From positions 1-64,000 of the forward strand of contig CALBCM010000011.1 in NCBI GenBank assembly GCA_937927235.1: 64,000 nucleotides of DNA, read 5' to 3'. Under the pieces are notes generated by a model that saw nothing but the letters and a program-made list of their open reading frames with translations, was not told the DNA's origin and made no database searches. Both the position numbers and the translations under genes were made by a program. Of this stretch, positions 1-7,900 are shown in pieces. How positions within the stretch are numbered: position 1 is the stretch's first letter; each line of letters opens with the position of its first letter. Source of the stretch: an uncultured Johnsonella sp. (GTDB taxonomy: Bacteria; Bacillota; Clostridia; Lachnospirales; Lachnospiraceae).

Positions 1-14
1 TTTCAGCCACCAGC

Positions 15-43
15 TTTACAACTATTCTCATTTGTGGTATAAT
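15..43 (+). promoter_or_regulatory. sigma-A promoter of the tmRNA gene
   Basis: A TTTACA -35 (15-20) and a perfect TATAAT -10 (38-43) are separated by 17 bases, with a TG one base upstream of the -10 (extended -10). The -10 ends 11 bases before the tmRNA 5' end, a normal distance to a start site. Confidence 0.85.
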
Positions 44-54
44 AAAACGACTTC

Positions 55-391
55 GGGGATGTACCGGTTTCGACAGGGAACATGCAGTCGGTGAAGCTGT
101 TCGTATACGATGCGTTAAATGGCAAAATTAAATTAAACGCTGACGAAAAATTAGCACTCGCTGCCTAAGGGCAGCCGCAGAGCCTTTGGCACTCATACCT
201 TGGGAATTCTGCGTCAGATATGTGAGAAACTGTATGCACAAAGCTTTGAGTGTATATAAGTATTATGAAGCTACTGAAGCTGCAGGTGTGTAAATTTTCC
301 TGTAGCAGAGGGAAGATTTAAATAATTTACTATAACAGTAGAAGAACGAGGAATTGTTTTTTGGACATGGGTTCAACTCCCATCATCTCCA
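55..391 (+). ncRNA. ssrA: tmRNA (transfer-messenger RNA)
   Basis: This RNA rescues stalled ribosomes by acting first as an alanyl-tRNA and then as a short mRNA that adds a degradation tag. The 5' GGGGATG pairs with the 3' CATCTCC to form the tRNA-like acceptor stem, with an A discriminator and a GGTTCAACTCC T-arm. CCA is not encoded. The tag reading frame begins at GGC 121 and ends at the TAA at 166-168; it encodes fifteen residues, G-K-I-K-L-N-A-D-E-K-L-A-L-A-A, preceded in the cell by the alanine carried on the RNA. The LALAA end is the usual signal for ClpXP-type proteases. It is a one-piece tmRNA with its own promoter and terminator. Confidence 0.96.
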
Positions 392-395
392 GCTG

Positions 396-428
396 AAAAG
401 TCTTGAGTTTCAAGGCTTTTTATTTTTT
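396..428 (+). terminator. intrinsic terminator of tmRNA
   Basis: AAAAGTCTTG pairs with CAAGGCTTTT (one G-U pair) around a four-base loop and runs into a T-rich tract. It lies just after the tmRNA 3' end. Confidence 0.85.
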
Positions 429-525
429 GTGTCCTGTTTTGTGTCTAACCTATTGACATAAGTCCAATAATATCATTGTATTTTAGACGTGTTAACAAAA
501 CTTATCCACTACATATATTGGTGAA

Positions 526-549
526 ATGGACATCGATTTGAAAGTCCAT
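526..549. repeat. short inverted repeat upstream of ylxM
   Basis: ATGGAC (526-531) and GTCCAT (544-549) form a perfect 6-bp inverted repeat in the 270-base interval between the tmRNA terminator and ylxM. Its role is unknown and it could be chance. Apart from the ylxM promoter, nothing else is recognisable in this stretch. Confidence 0.35.
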
Positions 550-566
550 GTTAATCGTCAAGTAAA

Positions 567-600
567 AAAGCTTGACATATTCCAAGCTTTATTTTATTAT
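567..600 (+). promoter_or_regulatory. ylxM-ffh promoter with palindrome over the -35 box
   Basis: A consensus TTGACA (572-577), 17-base spacer and TATTAT (595-600) make a strong sigma-A promoter. A perfect 8-bp inverted repeat, AAAGCTTG (567-574) and CAAGCTTT (583-590), covers the -35 box and part of the spacer, as a repressor operator would. The TTG of the -35 box is also in frame with ylxM, but it cannot be a start codon on this transcript because it lies upstream of the predicted start site near 607. Confidence 0.7.
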
Positions 601-697
601 AGCTAAGGCTGATTTACAGACTCAGCTGAGAAATTCAAGGTTTTTACCTGCGAAGGTAGATTATATAAAACTTTATCTGAAAACGGCGGTTTTAAAG

Positions 698-1057
698 ATG
701 GAAGATTTTGTTACTCAGGCACTTTTATATGATTTCTACGGTGAATTGCTTACTGAAAATCAAAAGAGGATTTATGCAGAAGTAGTTTTAGAGGACTATT
801 CAATCAGTGAGGTAGCAAAAGACGAGGGTGTGTCGAGGCAGAGCGTTTTTGATATGGTAAAAAGATGTGAGCATACCCTTATGGAATATGAAAGCAAGCT
901 TAATCTGGTAAAAAGATTTATGGTGACAAAGGAGCTTGCCAGAAAAATAAAAGCTATATCAGAAAGAATTATACCGGCTCAGGCTGATAAGCCGATTAAT
1001 AAAAGTCTTATTAAAGAAATTGAAAAGCTGGCTCAGGAAATTATAGACACTCAGTGA
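698..1057 (+). CDS. ylxM: YlxM family putative DNA-binding protein (SRP operon)
   Basis: This 119-residue protein belongs to the YlxM/UPF0122 family, a small helix-turn-helix protein encoded beside ffh in Gram-positive bacteria and linked to the signal recognition particle. The family's opening LLYDFYGELLTE and the sigma-70-region-4-like HTH (SISEVAKDEGVSRQSVFDMVKR) are clear. I start it at ATG 698, which gives the usual family length. An in-frame TTG at 572 would add 42 residues with no family resemblance and is part of the promoter. No strong Shine-Dalgarno sequence precedes 698, so the exact start is not certain. ffh follows after 33 bases and the two are probably co-transcribed. Confidence 0.88.
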   Translation: MEDFVTQALLYDFYGELLTENQKRIYAEVVLEDYSISEVAKDEGVSRQSVFDMVKRCEHTLMEYESKLNLVKRFMVTKELARKIKAISERIIPAQADKPINKSLIKEIEKLAQEIIDTQ

Positions 1058-1090
1058 TAACTTAATTTATAAAATTTTAAAGGAGAATGA

Positions 1091-2458
1091 GTGGCATTTG
1101 AAAGCTTAAGCGAGAAGCTTCAAAATATTTTTAAAGCTCTAAGAGGTAAGGGAAAGCTCTCGGAGGCTGATGTAAAGTTTGCTCTTAAAGAAGTTCGCAT
1201 GGCGCTTCTTGAAGCTGATGTTAATTTTAAGGTGGTCAAAAAATTTATTTCCGATATACAGGAGAGAGCGATAGGAGCTGAAGTTCTTGAATCACTTACT
1301 CCGGCACAGCAGGTTATTAAAATAGTAAATGAGGAGCTTACTAAGCTTATAGGCTCTGAAACCAAAGAAATAATACTTCAGCCTCAGGGTGAGATTACTG
1401 TGATAATGATGGCGGGGCTTCAGGGTGCCGGAAAAACCACTACTGCCGCCAAACTTGCCGGCAAGCTGAAATCAAAGGGAAACACTCCGTTGCTTGCCGC
1501 CTGTGATGTTTACAGACCGGCAGCTATAGAACAACTTAAGGTTAATGGAGAAAAGCAGGGAGTGCCTGTTTTCTCTATGGGAAGCAATGCTTCCCCGGTT
1601 GACATCGCAAGGGCGGCTTTGGAGTCTGCTAAAAAAAATCACAGCAATATCCTGATTTTAGATACGGCGGGCAGGCTTCACATAGATGAGGCTATGATGG
1701 AGGAGCTTGCCGCAATCAAGCAAAGCATCAAGGTACACCAGACTTTGCTGGTAGTTGATGCGATGACGGGACAGGATGCCGTAAATGTTGCAGAAAATTT
1801 TAATAATAAAATTGAAATTGACGGCATTATAGTTACAAAGCTTGACGGAGATACAAGAGGGGGTGCCGCCTTGTCGATTAAGGCGGTGACCGGAAAGCCG
1901 ATACTTTATGCCGGCATGGGAGAAAAGCTTTCGGATTTGGAGATGTTTCATCCGGACAGAATGGCAAGCCGAATCCTTGGCATGGGAGATATACTCAGCC
2001 TGATAGAGAAAGCGGAAGCCGATATAGATGCCGACAAGGCGAGAGAATTAAGCAAAAGGCTGCAAAAGGCGGAGTTTGATTTTAATGATTTTCTGGAGCA
2101 GCTCCAGCAGCTGAAAAAAATGGGCGGACTTTCAAGCATTATGAGCCTGCTCCCGGGCATGGGTACAAATCTGCCTTCAATGGGTGCAGACATTGACGAA
2201 AAGCAGTTTTCCAAGGTTGAAGCCATTATTTTAAGTATGACACTTAAAGAAAGAGCGAACCCCTCACTGCTCAATCCTTCAAGAAAAAACAGAATCGCAA
2301 GCGGTGCAGGAGTAAATATCAGCGAAGTAAACCGGATTGTTAAACAGTTTGAGCAGATGAAGAAAATGATGAAGCAGCTTCCAGGTATGATGGGGGGCAA
2401 AAAAAGAGGAGGCTTAGGCGGGCTTTTCGGAGGAGGCAGGCTTAGGTTTCCGATGTAG
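1091..2458 (+). CDS. ffh: signal recognition particle GTPase Ffh (SRP54)
   Basis: Ffh binds signal sequences and the SRP RNA and delivers ribosomes to the membrane receptor FtsY. The 455 residues show an N-terminal helical bundle, the GTPase G domain with P-loop GLQGAGKTT (109-117), DTAGR (191-195) and TKLDGDTRGG (from 249), and a C-terminal methionine-rich M domain with GSGVNI-like (here SGAGVNISEVNR) and MMKQLPGMMGG segments. Length is normal. It starts at GTG 1091 behind AGGAG at 1081-1085. An ATG at 1087 is out of frame. The SRP RNA gene itself is not in the window. Confidence 0.97.
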   Translation: MAFESLSEKLQNIFKALRGKGKLSEADVKFALKEVRMALLEADVNFKVVKKFISDIQERAIGAEVLESLTPAQQVIKIVNEELTKLIGSETKEIILQPQGEITVIMMAGLQGAGKTTTAAKLAGKLKSKGNTPLLAACDVYRPAAIEQLKVNGEKQGVPVFSMGSNASPVDIARAALESAKKNHSNILILDTAGRLHIDEAMMEELAAIKQSIKVHQTLLVVDAMTGQDAVNVAENFNNKIEIDGIIVTKLDGDTRGGAALSIKAVTGKPILYAGMGEKLSDLEMFHPDRMASRILGMGDILSLIEKAEADIDADKARELSKRLQKAEFDFNDFLEQLQQLKKMGGLSSIMSLLPGMGTNLPSMGADIDEKQFSKVEAIILSMTLKERANPSLLNPSRKNRIASGAGVNISEVNRIVKQFEQMKKMMKQLPGMMGGKKRGGLGGLFGGGRLRFPM

Positions 2459-2541
2459 CTTACAGCCTGATAGGCTGTCAAAATATCAGAAAAAACCATT
2501 AAAAAGGTTTTCATATATTAAATTACAAAAGGAGTTTTACT

Positions 2542-2787
2542 ATGGCGGTAAAAATGAGATTAAAAAGATTAGGACAGAAAAAAGCACCCTTTTACAGAGT
2601 TGTGGTCGCTGATTCGAGGTCTCCAAGAGACGGAAGATTTATTGAGGAAGTGGGATATTATGATCCTACTAAGGAGCCCAGTGTTATAAAATTTGATGAG
2701 GAAGCAACTAAGAGATGGATTGCAAACGGTGCACAGCCGACTGACAGGGTTGCTGCCCTCTTGAAGCTTGCAGGTCTTTCTAAGTAA
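2542..2787 (+). CDS. rpsP: 30S ribosomal protein S16
   Basis: S16 is a small structural protein of the 30S body. The 81 residues begin with the family's MAVKMRLKRLGQKK and contain FYRVVVADSRSPRDGRFIEE and GAQPTDRV. An AGGAG site lies a few bases upstream. The 83-base gap after ffh contains two weak hairpins (2462-2478 and 2494-2512) but no convincing terminator. khpA follows after 17 bases. Confidence 0.97.
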   Translation: MAVKMRLKRLGQKKAPFYRVVVADSRSPRDGRFIEEVGYYDPTKEPSVIKFDEEATKRWIANGAQPTDRVAALLKLAGLSK

Positions 2788-2804
2788 TATAAAGAGGTGA
2801 TGCT

Positions 2805-3032
2805 ATGAAAAAAACAGTAGAGATTATCGCTAGGGCATTGGTGGATAAGCCGGAAGATGTTGCTATAATTGAAACTGAAAGTGATGAGGAAATACTTCTC
2901 GAGCTTAGTGTTCATCCTGATGATATGGGCAAGGTTATAGGCAAATCTGGAAAGATTGCCAAAGCCATACGCTCAGTAGTAAAGGCGGCCTCCGCAAAGC
3001 TTGATAAAAAAGTGGTTTTAGAGATAAAATAA
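2805..3032 (+). CDS. khpA: KH-domain RNA-binding protein KhpA
   Basis: A 75-residue single KH domain of the KhpA/YlqC family. The RNA-binding GxxG loop appears as GKSGKIAKAIR within VIGKSGKIAK. In other Firmicutes KhpA works with KhpB as an RNA chaperone affecting cell size and division. It lies at the family's standard place between rpsP and rimM and is preceded by AGAGGTGATG. A terminator-like hairpin follows it before rimM. Confidence 0.93.
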   Translation: MKKTVEIIARALVDKPEDVAIIETESDEEILLELSVHPDDMGKVIGKSGKIAKAIRSVVKAASAKLDKKVVLEIK

Positions 3033-3077
3033 AAAGGAAGGCAGTCCGTAAAGAGATTAAAATATAACCTATAAAAT

Positions 3078-3103
3078 GCTCCGGATATTTCCGGGGCTTT
3101 TTT
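3078..3103 (+). terminator. intrinsic terminator/attenuator between khpA and rimM
   Basis: GCTCCGGA (3078-3085) pairs with TCCGGGGC (3090-3097, one G-U pair) across the loop TATT, followed by six T residues. Only 19 bases separate it from the rimM start, which is too little for a normal promoter. It therefore probably tunes rather than ends expression of rimM-trmD. Confidence 0.8.
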
Positions 3104-3122
3104 GGAAAGATACTTTAAATAA

Positions 3123-3659
3123 ATGATGGATAATAAAGATAAGGGCTTAGTTAAAAAACTGAGAATAGGAGTTATAGCAAATACGCACGGCATCAAAGGG
3201 GAAGCCAAGGTATTTCCCACCACCGATGAGCCTAAACGCTTTTCAAAGATAAAAAAAGTATATCTTGTAAAGAACGGTACTGAAACAGAGAGTAGAATTG
3301 TGACTGCAAGGTACTTTAAAAACCTTGTTATATGCAAATTTGAAGGAATAGATACTCCTGAGGCAATGCGGCTTTATAAAACTGCAGATATATTTGTAGA
3401 CAGAAAAGATGCTACTCCTTTAAAAGAGGGAGAGCATTATATTGCAGACCTTGTAGGCTTGAATGTACTCACTGAGGAGGGCGAGCCGCTCGGAATTGTA
3501 GAAAATATATTTCCGACAGGGGCAAATCAGGTGATGGAGGTAAAAAGACTGGACAGAAAAAATCTGCTGATACCTTATATAAAGCAGTTTATAATTGAGG
3601 TTGATCTAGAAATGCGGACAATAAAAGTAAGGCTTATAGACGGATTGCTGGATTTATAG
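3123..3659 (+). CDS. rimM: 16S rRNA processing protein RimM
   Basis: RimM binds S19 and helps late maturation of the 30S head. The 178 residues fit the family. The N-terminal RimM domain shows RIGVIANTHGIKGEAKV and the C-terminal PRC-barrel shows GLNVLTEEGEPLGIV and NLLIPYIKQFI. Two adjacent ATGs (3123, 3126) are possible. The only candidate ribosome site is a weak GGAAAGA about 12 bases upstream, just after the attenuator T-tract. trmD follows after 10 bases behind AGGAGG. Confidence 0.95.
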   Translation: MMDNKDKGLVKKLRIGVIANTHGIKGEAKVFPTTDEPKRFSKIKKVYLVKNGTETESRIVTARYFKNLVICKFEGIDTPEAMRLYKTADIFVDRKDATPLKEGEHYIADLVGLNVLTEEGEPLGIVENIFPTGANQVMEVKRLDRKNLLIPYIKQFIIEVDLEMRTIKVRLIDGLLDL

Positions 3660-3669
3660 GAGGATTTTT

Positions 3670-4350
3670 ATGAAATTCTATATACTTACTCTGTTTCCTG
3701 AAATGTTTGATTATATGCTTGGGCAGAGTATATTGGGCAGAGCGCAGGCGAGAGGCTATATCTCGGCGGAAGCCGTTAATATACGTGATTATGCCAAAAA
3801 TAAGCACCGGCAGGTAGATGATTATCCCTACGGCGGGGGAGCGGGTATGGTAATGCAGGCGGAGCCTATCTGTGAAGCCTATGAGGCTTTATGTGCCAGA
3901 CTTAATAAATCGCCTGAGCTTATATATATGAGCCCTCAGGGAGAGGTATTTAATCAAAGGCTTGCCAAAGAGCTTGCCGGGAAGACTGAGATAGTGCTTT
4001 TATGCGGGCATTATGAGGGCGTTGATGAAAGAGTGCTTGAACTTACAAAGGCGAGGAGCATTTCGGTAGGGGACTATGTGCTTACCGGCGGAGAGCTCCC
4101 GGCACTGACGGTAATAGACTGTGTCAGCCGGCTTGTGCCGGGAGTTTTAAGCAATAATGAAAGTGCTGATTTTGAATCCTTTGAAGAAAATCTGCTTGAA
4201 TATCCTCAGTATACAAGACCTGAGATTTACAGAGGTTTAAGAGTACCGGAGGTTTTATTGAGCGGTCATCATAAAAATATAGCGGAGTGGAGAAAGAGAG
4301 AATCAATAAAGAGAACTCTTAAGCAAAGACCGGATTTATTAAATAATTAA
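3670..4350 (+). CDS. trmD: tRNA (guanine-37-N1)-methyltransferase TrmD
   Basis: TrmD uses S-adenosylmethionine to make m1G37 in tRNAs reading CNN codons and so prevents +1 frameshifting. The 226 residues carry FYILTLFPEMFDYML at the N-terminus, YGGGAGMVMQ and the trefoil-knot SAM loop SVGDYVLTGGELPA. The C-terminal domain ends HHKNIAEWRKRESIKRTL. It is the last gene of the operon. rplS, which commonly follows trmD, is not here, and an imperfect terminator and the suf promoter come next. Confidence 0.97.
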   Translation: MKFYILTLFPEMFDYMLGQSILGRAQARGYISAEAVNIRDYAKNKHRQVDDYPYGGGAGMVMQAEPICEAYEALCARLNKSPELIYMSPQGEVFNQRLAKELAGKTEIVLLCGHYEGVDERVLELTKARSISVGDYVLTGGELPALTVIDCVSRLVPGVLSNNESADFESFEENLLEYPQYTRPEIYRGLRVPEVLLSGHHKNIAEWRKRESIKRTLKQRPDLLNN

Positions 4351-4379
4351 AATATTAATAGAGTATTAGCTATAAAAAT

Positions 4380-4413
4380 CACGGTATTATCAGGAGATAA
4401 GACGGTGTTTTAT
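4380..4413 (+). terminator. probable terminator of the ylxM-trmD operon
   Basis: An imperfect stem (4380-4391 with 4396-4407, ten of twelve positions paired) closes on the tetraloop AGGA and is followed by TTTTAT. It is weaker than the other terminators in the window. Confidence 0.5.
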
Positions 4414-4465
4414 AGGGGGGATTAGGCAGTCCTAACAATCCCTACTAAAATAGTATGAATTTAGC

Positions 4466-4494
4466 TTGCATTTAATCGTGCTTCGATATATAAT
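4466..4494 (+). promoter_or_regulatory. sigma-A promoter of the suf operon
   Basis: TTGCAT (4466-4471) and TATAAT (4489-4494) are separated by 17 bases. The predicted start site near 4501 puts the repeated operator downstream, in the transcribed leader. A second -10-like TATAAT at 4587-4592, just after the operator, could mark an alternative promoter whose -35 region would be covered by the operator. Confidence 0.75.
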
Positions 4495-4524
4495 GTGTAA
4501 TATAGTTGTATACTATCTATTTGC

Positions 4525-4585
4525 TATTAATACCTGACTAATGGCTTTTAAGTATTAGTACCTGACTAATGCTAAAAGCATTAGT
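4525..4585. promoter_or_regulatory. putative suf operator: two direct repeats plus palindrome
   Basis: A 19-base element, TATTARTACCTGACTAATG, occurs at 4525-4543 and 4553-4571, exactly 28 bases apart, with one mismatch. The second copy runs into a perfect palindrome, ACTAATGCT (4565-4573) and AGCATTAGT (4577-4585). The ATACCTGACTAA half-site resembles IscR/Rrf2-family sites that control iron-sulfur operons. That match is from memory and the regulator is not encoded in this window. Confidence 0.6.
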
Positions 4586-4620
4586 ATATAATTAGTTTTG
4601 AAAACTAGGAGGAGATTAAA

Positions 4621-5364
4621 ATGGAATTATTAAGGATTGAAGACATAGATGTGCAGATAGAGGATAAGCAGATTCTGCACGATATAAGTCTTAAAATAAA
4701 CAAGGGAGAAACCCATGTTATTATGGGACCCAACGGAGCAGGCAAGTCAACGCTCGGACATGCCGTCATGGGAAATCCTAAATTTGAGGTGACTAAGGGA
4801 AAAATTGTTTATAAGGGCGAAGACATTACCGAAGAATCACCTGATAAGAGAGCAAAGCAGGGGCTTTATCTTTCTTTTCAAAATCCGCTTGAGGTACCGG
4901 GAGTCTCACTCAGCAACTTTGTGCGTACTGCCGGAGAGCAGATAAGCGGTGAGCGTATTAAATTTATGGAGTTTAGAAGGAGAGTGGAAAAAACCCTTGC
5001 TTTGCTTCAGATGGGAAAGGAATATGCCGACAGAGATTTGAATGTCGGATTTTCAGGCGGAGAAAAGAAAAAATCGGAAATCTTCCAGCTTTTAATGCTT
5101 AAGCCTACTCTTGCCATACTTGATGAAGCCGATTCGGGACTTGATGTTGACGCAGTAAGAATCGTATCCGAGGGAGTGAGAGAGTATAAGGAAAATATGG
5201 ACGGCAGCTTGCTTATAATTACTCACAGCACACGCATTTTACAATCGCTTAAGGTTGATGTGGTGCATATTATGGTAAACGGAAGACTGGTAGATACCGG
5301 AGATGCCTCTCTTATAGCAAAGATAAATGCCGAGGGCTTTGAACGTTATCTGGTACAGGCTTAA
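4621..5364 (+). CDS. sufC: Fe-S assembly ATPase SufC
   Basis: SufC is the ABC-type ATPase of the SufBCD scaffold on which iron-sulfur clusters are built in the cytoplasm. The 247 residues contain Walker A GPNGAGKST (from about 37), the signature FSGGEKKKSEI, Walker B LAILDEADSGLD and the switch histidine in IITHSTRIL. The gene opens the operon sufC-sufB-sufD-sufS-sufU and follows the putative operator, with AGGAGGAG just upstream of its ATG. The stop is 14 bases before sufB. Confidence 0.97.
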   Translation: MELLRIEDIDVQIEDKQILHDISLKINKGETHVIMGPNGAGKSTLGHAVMGNPKFEVTKGKIVYKGEDITEESPDKRAKQGLYLSFQNPLEVPGVSLSNFVRTAGEQISGERIKFMEFRRRVEKTLALLQMGKEYADRDLNVGFSGGEKKKSEIFQLLMLKPTLAILDEADSGLDVDAVRIVSEGVREYKENMDGSLLIITHSTRILQSLKVDVVHIMVNGRLVDTGDASLIAKINAEGFERYLVQA

Positions 5365-5378
5365 AAGGAGGCAGTGAT

Positions 5379-6821
5379 ATGACAAAAGAAGCACCAAGAA
5401 CAGAAGCTAAAGCTGCCAAAGAAAAAACCTATGTGGATGATATAGACCGCAGCATTTATGATTTCAGATTTGAAGAAAAGGACTTTTTTAAAGTGGAGGG
5501 AGGGCTTACTCCCGAAATAGTAAAGCAGATTTCTCAGGAAAAAAATGACCCGGAGTGGATGAGAGAATTCAGGCTGAAGTCGCTTGATATTTATAATAAT
5601 ATGAAGGTGCCTAATTGGGGACCTTCGATTGACGAGCTCAATATGGACAATATAGTGACCTATGTAAGACCAAATACCGATATGAAGGGGGACTGGTCGG
5701 AGGTTCCTGATGATATTAAGCTGACATTTGAGAGGCTGGGAATCCCTGAGGCTGAAAGGACTTCCCTTGCCGGTGTCGGTGCCCAGTTCGACTCGGAGCT
5801 TGTATATCACAGTGTAAAGCAGGAAGTAGCTGCTATGGGAGTGGTTTATACGGATTTTGAAAGCTCACTCTACGGTGACTATGCCGATATGGTACAAAAT
5901 CATTTCATGAAGCTTATCACTCCTCAGGAGCATAAGTTTGCAGCGCTACACGGAGCGGTTTGGTCAGGCGGCTCCTTTGTGTATGTGCCTCCGGGAGTAA
6001 ATGTAGACATCCCCTTACAGTCATATTTCAGACTGAATGCACCGGGAGCAGGTCAGTTTGAGCATACGCTTATTATTGTGGACGAGGGAGCCTATCTTCA
6101 TTTTATAGAGGGCTGCTCGGCACCTAAGTACAATGTTGCCAACCTCCATGCCGGCGCAGTAGAAATATTTGTAAAGAAAAATGCTAGAGTAAGATATTCA
6201 ACCATAGAGAACTGGTCAAAGAATATGTATAATCTTAATACCAAGAAGGCCATAGTTGAGGAGGGCGGAGCTATAGAGTGGGTTTCAGGCTCATTCGGCT
6301 CAAAGGTTTCTTATCTTTATCCTATGAGCATCTTAAATGGAAGCGGTGCCAAGGCTGAGTTTACCGGAGTAACCTTTGCCGGTGAGGGACAAAACCTTGA
6401 TACCGGTGCCAAGATTTTACACAATGCTCCCAATACCTCTTCCTTTATAAATACGAGGTCAATTTCAAAAAGCGGCGGCATAAATACCTACAGAAGTTCG
6501 GTAGTTATTGCAAAGCATGCGAAAAATTCAAAAAGTGCGGTTTCATGCCAGTCGCTTATGCTGGATAATATATCAAGGTCAGACACCATACCGGCGATGG
6601 ACATACGCACCAGGGATGCCGATGTAGGGCATGAAGCAAGTATAGGGAGAATCAGTGATGATTCCATCTTTTATCTGATGTCAAGAGGACTTTCGGAGGA
6701 GGATGCCAAGGCTCTGATTGTAAGCGGCTTTGCCGACAATGTTTCCAAGGAGCTGCCGCTTGAATATGCAGTTGAGATGAATAATCTTATCAGACTTGAA
6801 ATGATAGGAAGCATAGGCTAG
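5379..6821 (+). CDS. sufB: Fe-S cluster assembly scaffold SufB
   Basis: SufB is the main scaffold of the SufBC2D complex, where the nascent cluster is assembled. The 480 residues include the family's early DPEWMREFRLKSLDIY, then GAQFDSELVYHS, the beta-helix core with GAVWSGGSFVYVPPGV and the C-terminal SRSDTIPAMDIRTRDADVGHEA. The N-terminal 25 residues are Ala/Lys/Glu rich and variable. The start has AGGAGG upstream. Position and spacing indicate co-transcription with sufC and sufD. Confidence 0.97.
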   Translation: MTKEAPRTEAKAAKEKTYVDDIDRSIYDFRFEEKDFFKVEGGLTPEIVKQISQEKNDPEWMREFRLKSLDIYNNMKVPNWGPSIDELNMDNIVTYVRPNTDMKGDWSEVPDDIKLTFERLGIPEAERTSLAGVGAQFDSELVYHSVKQEVAAMGVVYTDFESSLYGDYADMVQNHFMKLITPQEHKFAALHGAVWSGGSFVYVPPGVNVDIPLQSYFRLNAPGAGQFEHTLIIVDEGAYLHFIEGCSAPKYNVANLHAGAVEIFVKKNARVRYSTIENWSKNMYNLNTKKAIVEEGGAIEWVSGSFGSKVSYLYPMSILNGSGAKAEFTGVTFAGEGQNLDTGAKILHNAPNTSSFINTRSISKSGGINTYRSSVVIAKHAKNSKSAVSCQSLMLDNISRSDTIPAMDIRTRDADVGHEASIGRISDDSIFYLMSRGLSEEDAKALIVSGFADNVSKELPLEYAVEMNNLIRLEMIGSIG

Positions 6822-6835
6822 GAGGAGATAAAAAC

Positions 6836-7900
6836 ATGGATATGATTATTAATAAGCTGCCGTCATCTACCTGGAGATGGCTCAAGGTAAATCAGTCTGC
6901 ATTAACTGCCGATATTTCCTCAGAATCGGAGATTGTTTTTAACAGACCTGAGGGTGTTGCCTACAGTGAGATAAAAGAGTCGGAGCTTGAAAATATTGCT
7001 ACCGGCATAGGAGAAGAATTTGGAAGACTTGTTAATTCAAGCAAGCTGCCTGTACATAGATTCAGCGTGAGTAAGGATACTGAGGTGGCTGAGATTTTAA
7101 GGCTCGACTTTAGTTTTAACAAAGCTGACTGCTCAGCCGGCATTATAGAGCTTGATATAGCAGAGGGAGCCTCATTAAAGGTTATTATGGACTATTCTTT
7201 AAAGGAAGAGGCGGCGGGCGGCTTCGGCGCGGTATCAACCAGGGTAAGACTTGCAGACAGGGCTTCACTGCATATCATTCAGGTTCAGAGAATGGAGGGG
7301 GCTTTTACTTTCGTCAACGACCTGGGAAGCATCAACAGTGAGGAGTCTGATTTTAATATTACCAAGCTCTTGCTTGGCGGAAAAAATACTTATGACGGTA
7401 TAATGGTTGATTTAAAAGGACATGACAGCAAATTTCTGACTGAAGTAGGTTATCTGGTGAAGGGAAACGACAGTCTGGATATAAATTATGTTTCAAGACA
7501 TCACGGGGTAAGGACTCAAAGCGATATAGAGGTAAAGGGTGTACTTAAGGACAGGGCTTTTAAAATATTCAGAGGTACTATAGACATAGTTCAGGGGGCT
7601 GTAAATGCCGGAGGCAGAGAAACCGAGGAGGTGCTTTTAATTGATGATGATGTGATAAATAAGAGCATCCCGGTAATTCTTTGCGGTGAAGAGGATGTTG
7701 AGGGGGCACATGGTGCCACTATAGGAAAGCTTGACGAAGAGCTGCTGCTTTATATGAAGTCAAGGGGCATCCCGGAAAAAGAAATTTATGAAATTATGGC
7801 AAAGGCAAGGATAGAAGAGCTTTGCCAAAGGATTGACGACAAACTTACGGTTGAGCGTATACATGAGCTTACAGGAGGGGCTGCAGATGAAGACTTCTGA
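6836..7900 (+). CDS. sufD: Fe-S cluster assembly protein SufD
   Basis: SufD pairs with SufB to form the SufBC2D scaffold. The 354 residues have a divergent N-terminal region (LPSSTWRWLKVN) and a recognisable C-terminal SufBD core: VQGAVNAGGRETEE, then EEDVEGAHGATIGKLDEELLLYMKSRGI, whose histidine is the conserved one. It starts behind AGGAGGAG 14 bases after sufB and overlaps the start of sufS by 14 bases, implying translational coupling. Confidence 0.95.
   Translation: MDMIINKLPSSTWRWLKVNQSALTADISSESEIVFNRPEGVAYSEIKESELENIATGIGEEFGRLVNSSKLPVHRFSVSKDTEVAEILRLDFSFNKADCSAGIIELDIAEGASLKVIMDYSLKEEAAGGFGAVSTRVRLADRASLHIIQVQRMEGAFTFVNDLGSINSEESDFNITKLLLGGKNTYDGIMVDLKGHDSKFLTEVGYLVKGNDSLDINYVSRHHGVRTQSDIEVKGVLKDRAFKIFRGTIDIVQGAVNAGGRETEEVLLIDDDVINKSIPVILCGEEDVEGAHGATIGKLDEELLLYMKSRGIPEKEIYEIMAKARIEELCQRIDDKLTVERIHELTGGAADEDF

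Noticed and set aside
572..697. N-terminal extension of ylxM beginning at TTG 572
   Set aside because: The TTG is the -35 box of a near-consensus promoter and lies upstream of the predicted transcript start. The extension has no YlxM resemblance.
2462..2512. Two short hairpins between ffh and rpsP as a terminator
   Set aside because: Stems are only 5-6 bp and no T-tract follows, and the genes are normally co-transcribed.
1948..2514. Long antisense reading frame opposite ffh
   Set aside because: It is a shadow of the strongly biased ffh frame, with no ribosome site and no recognisable domain.
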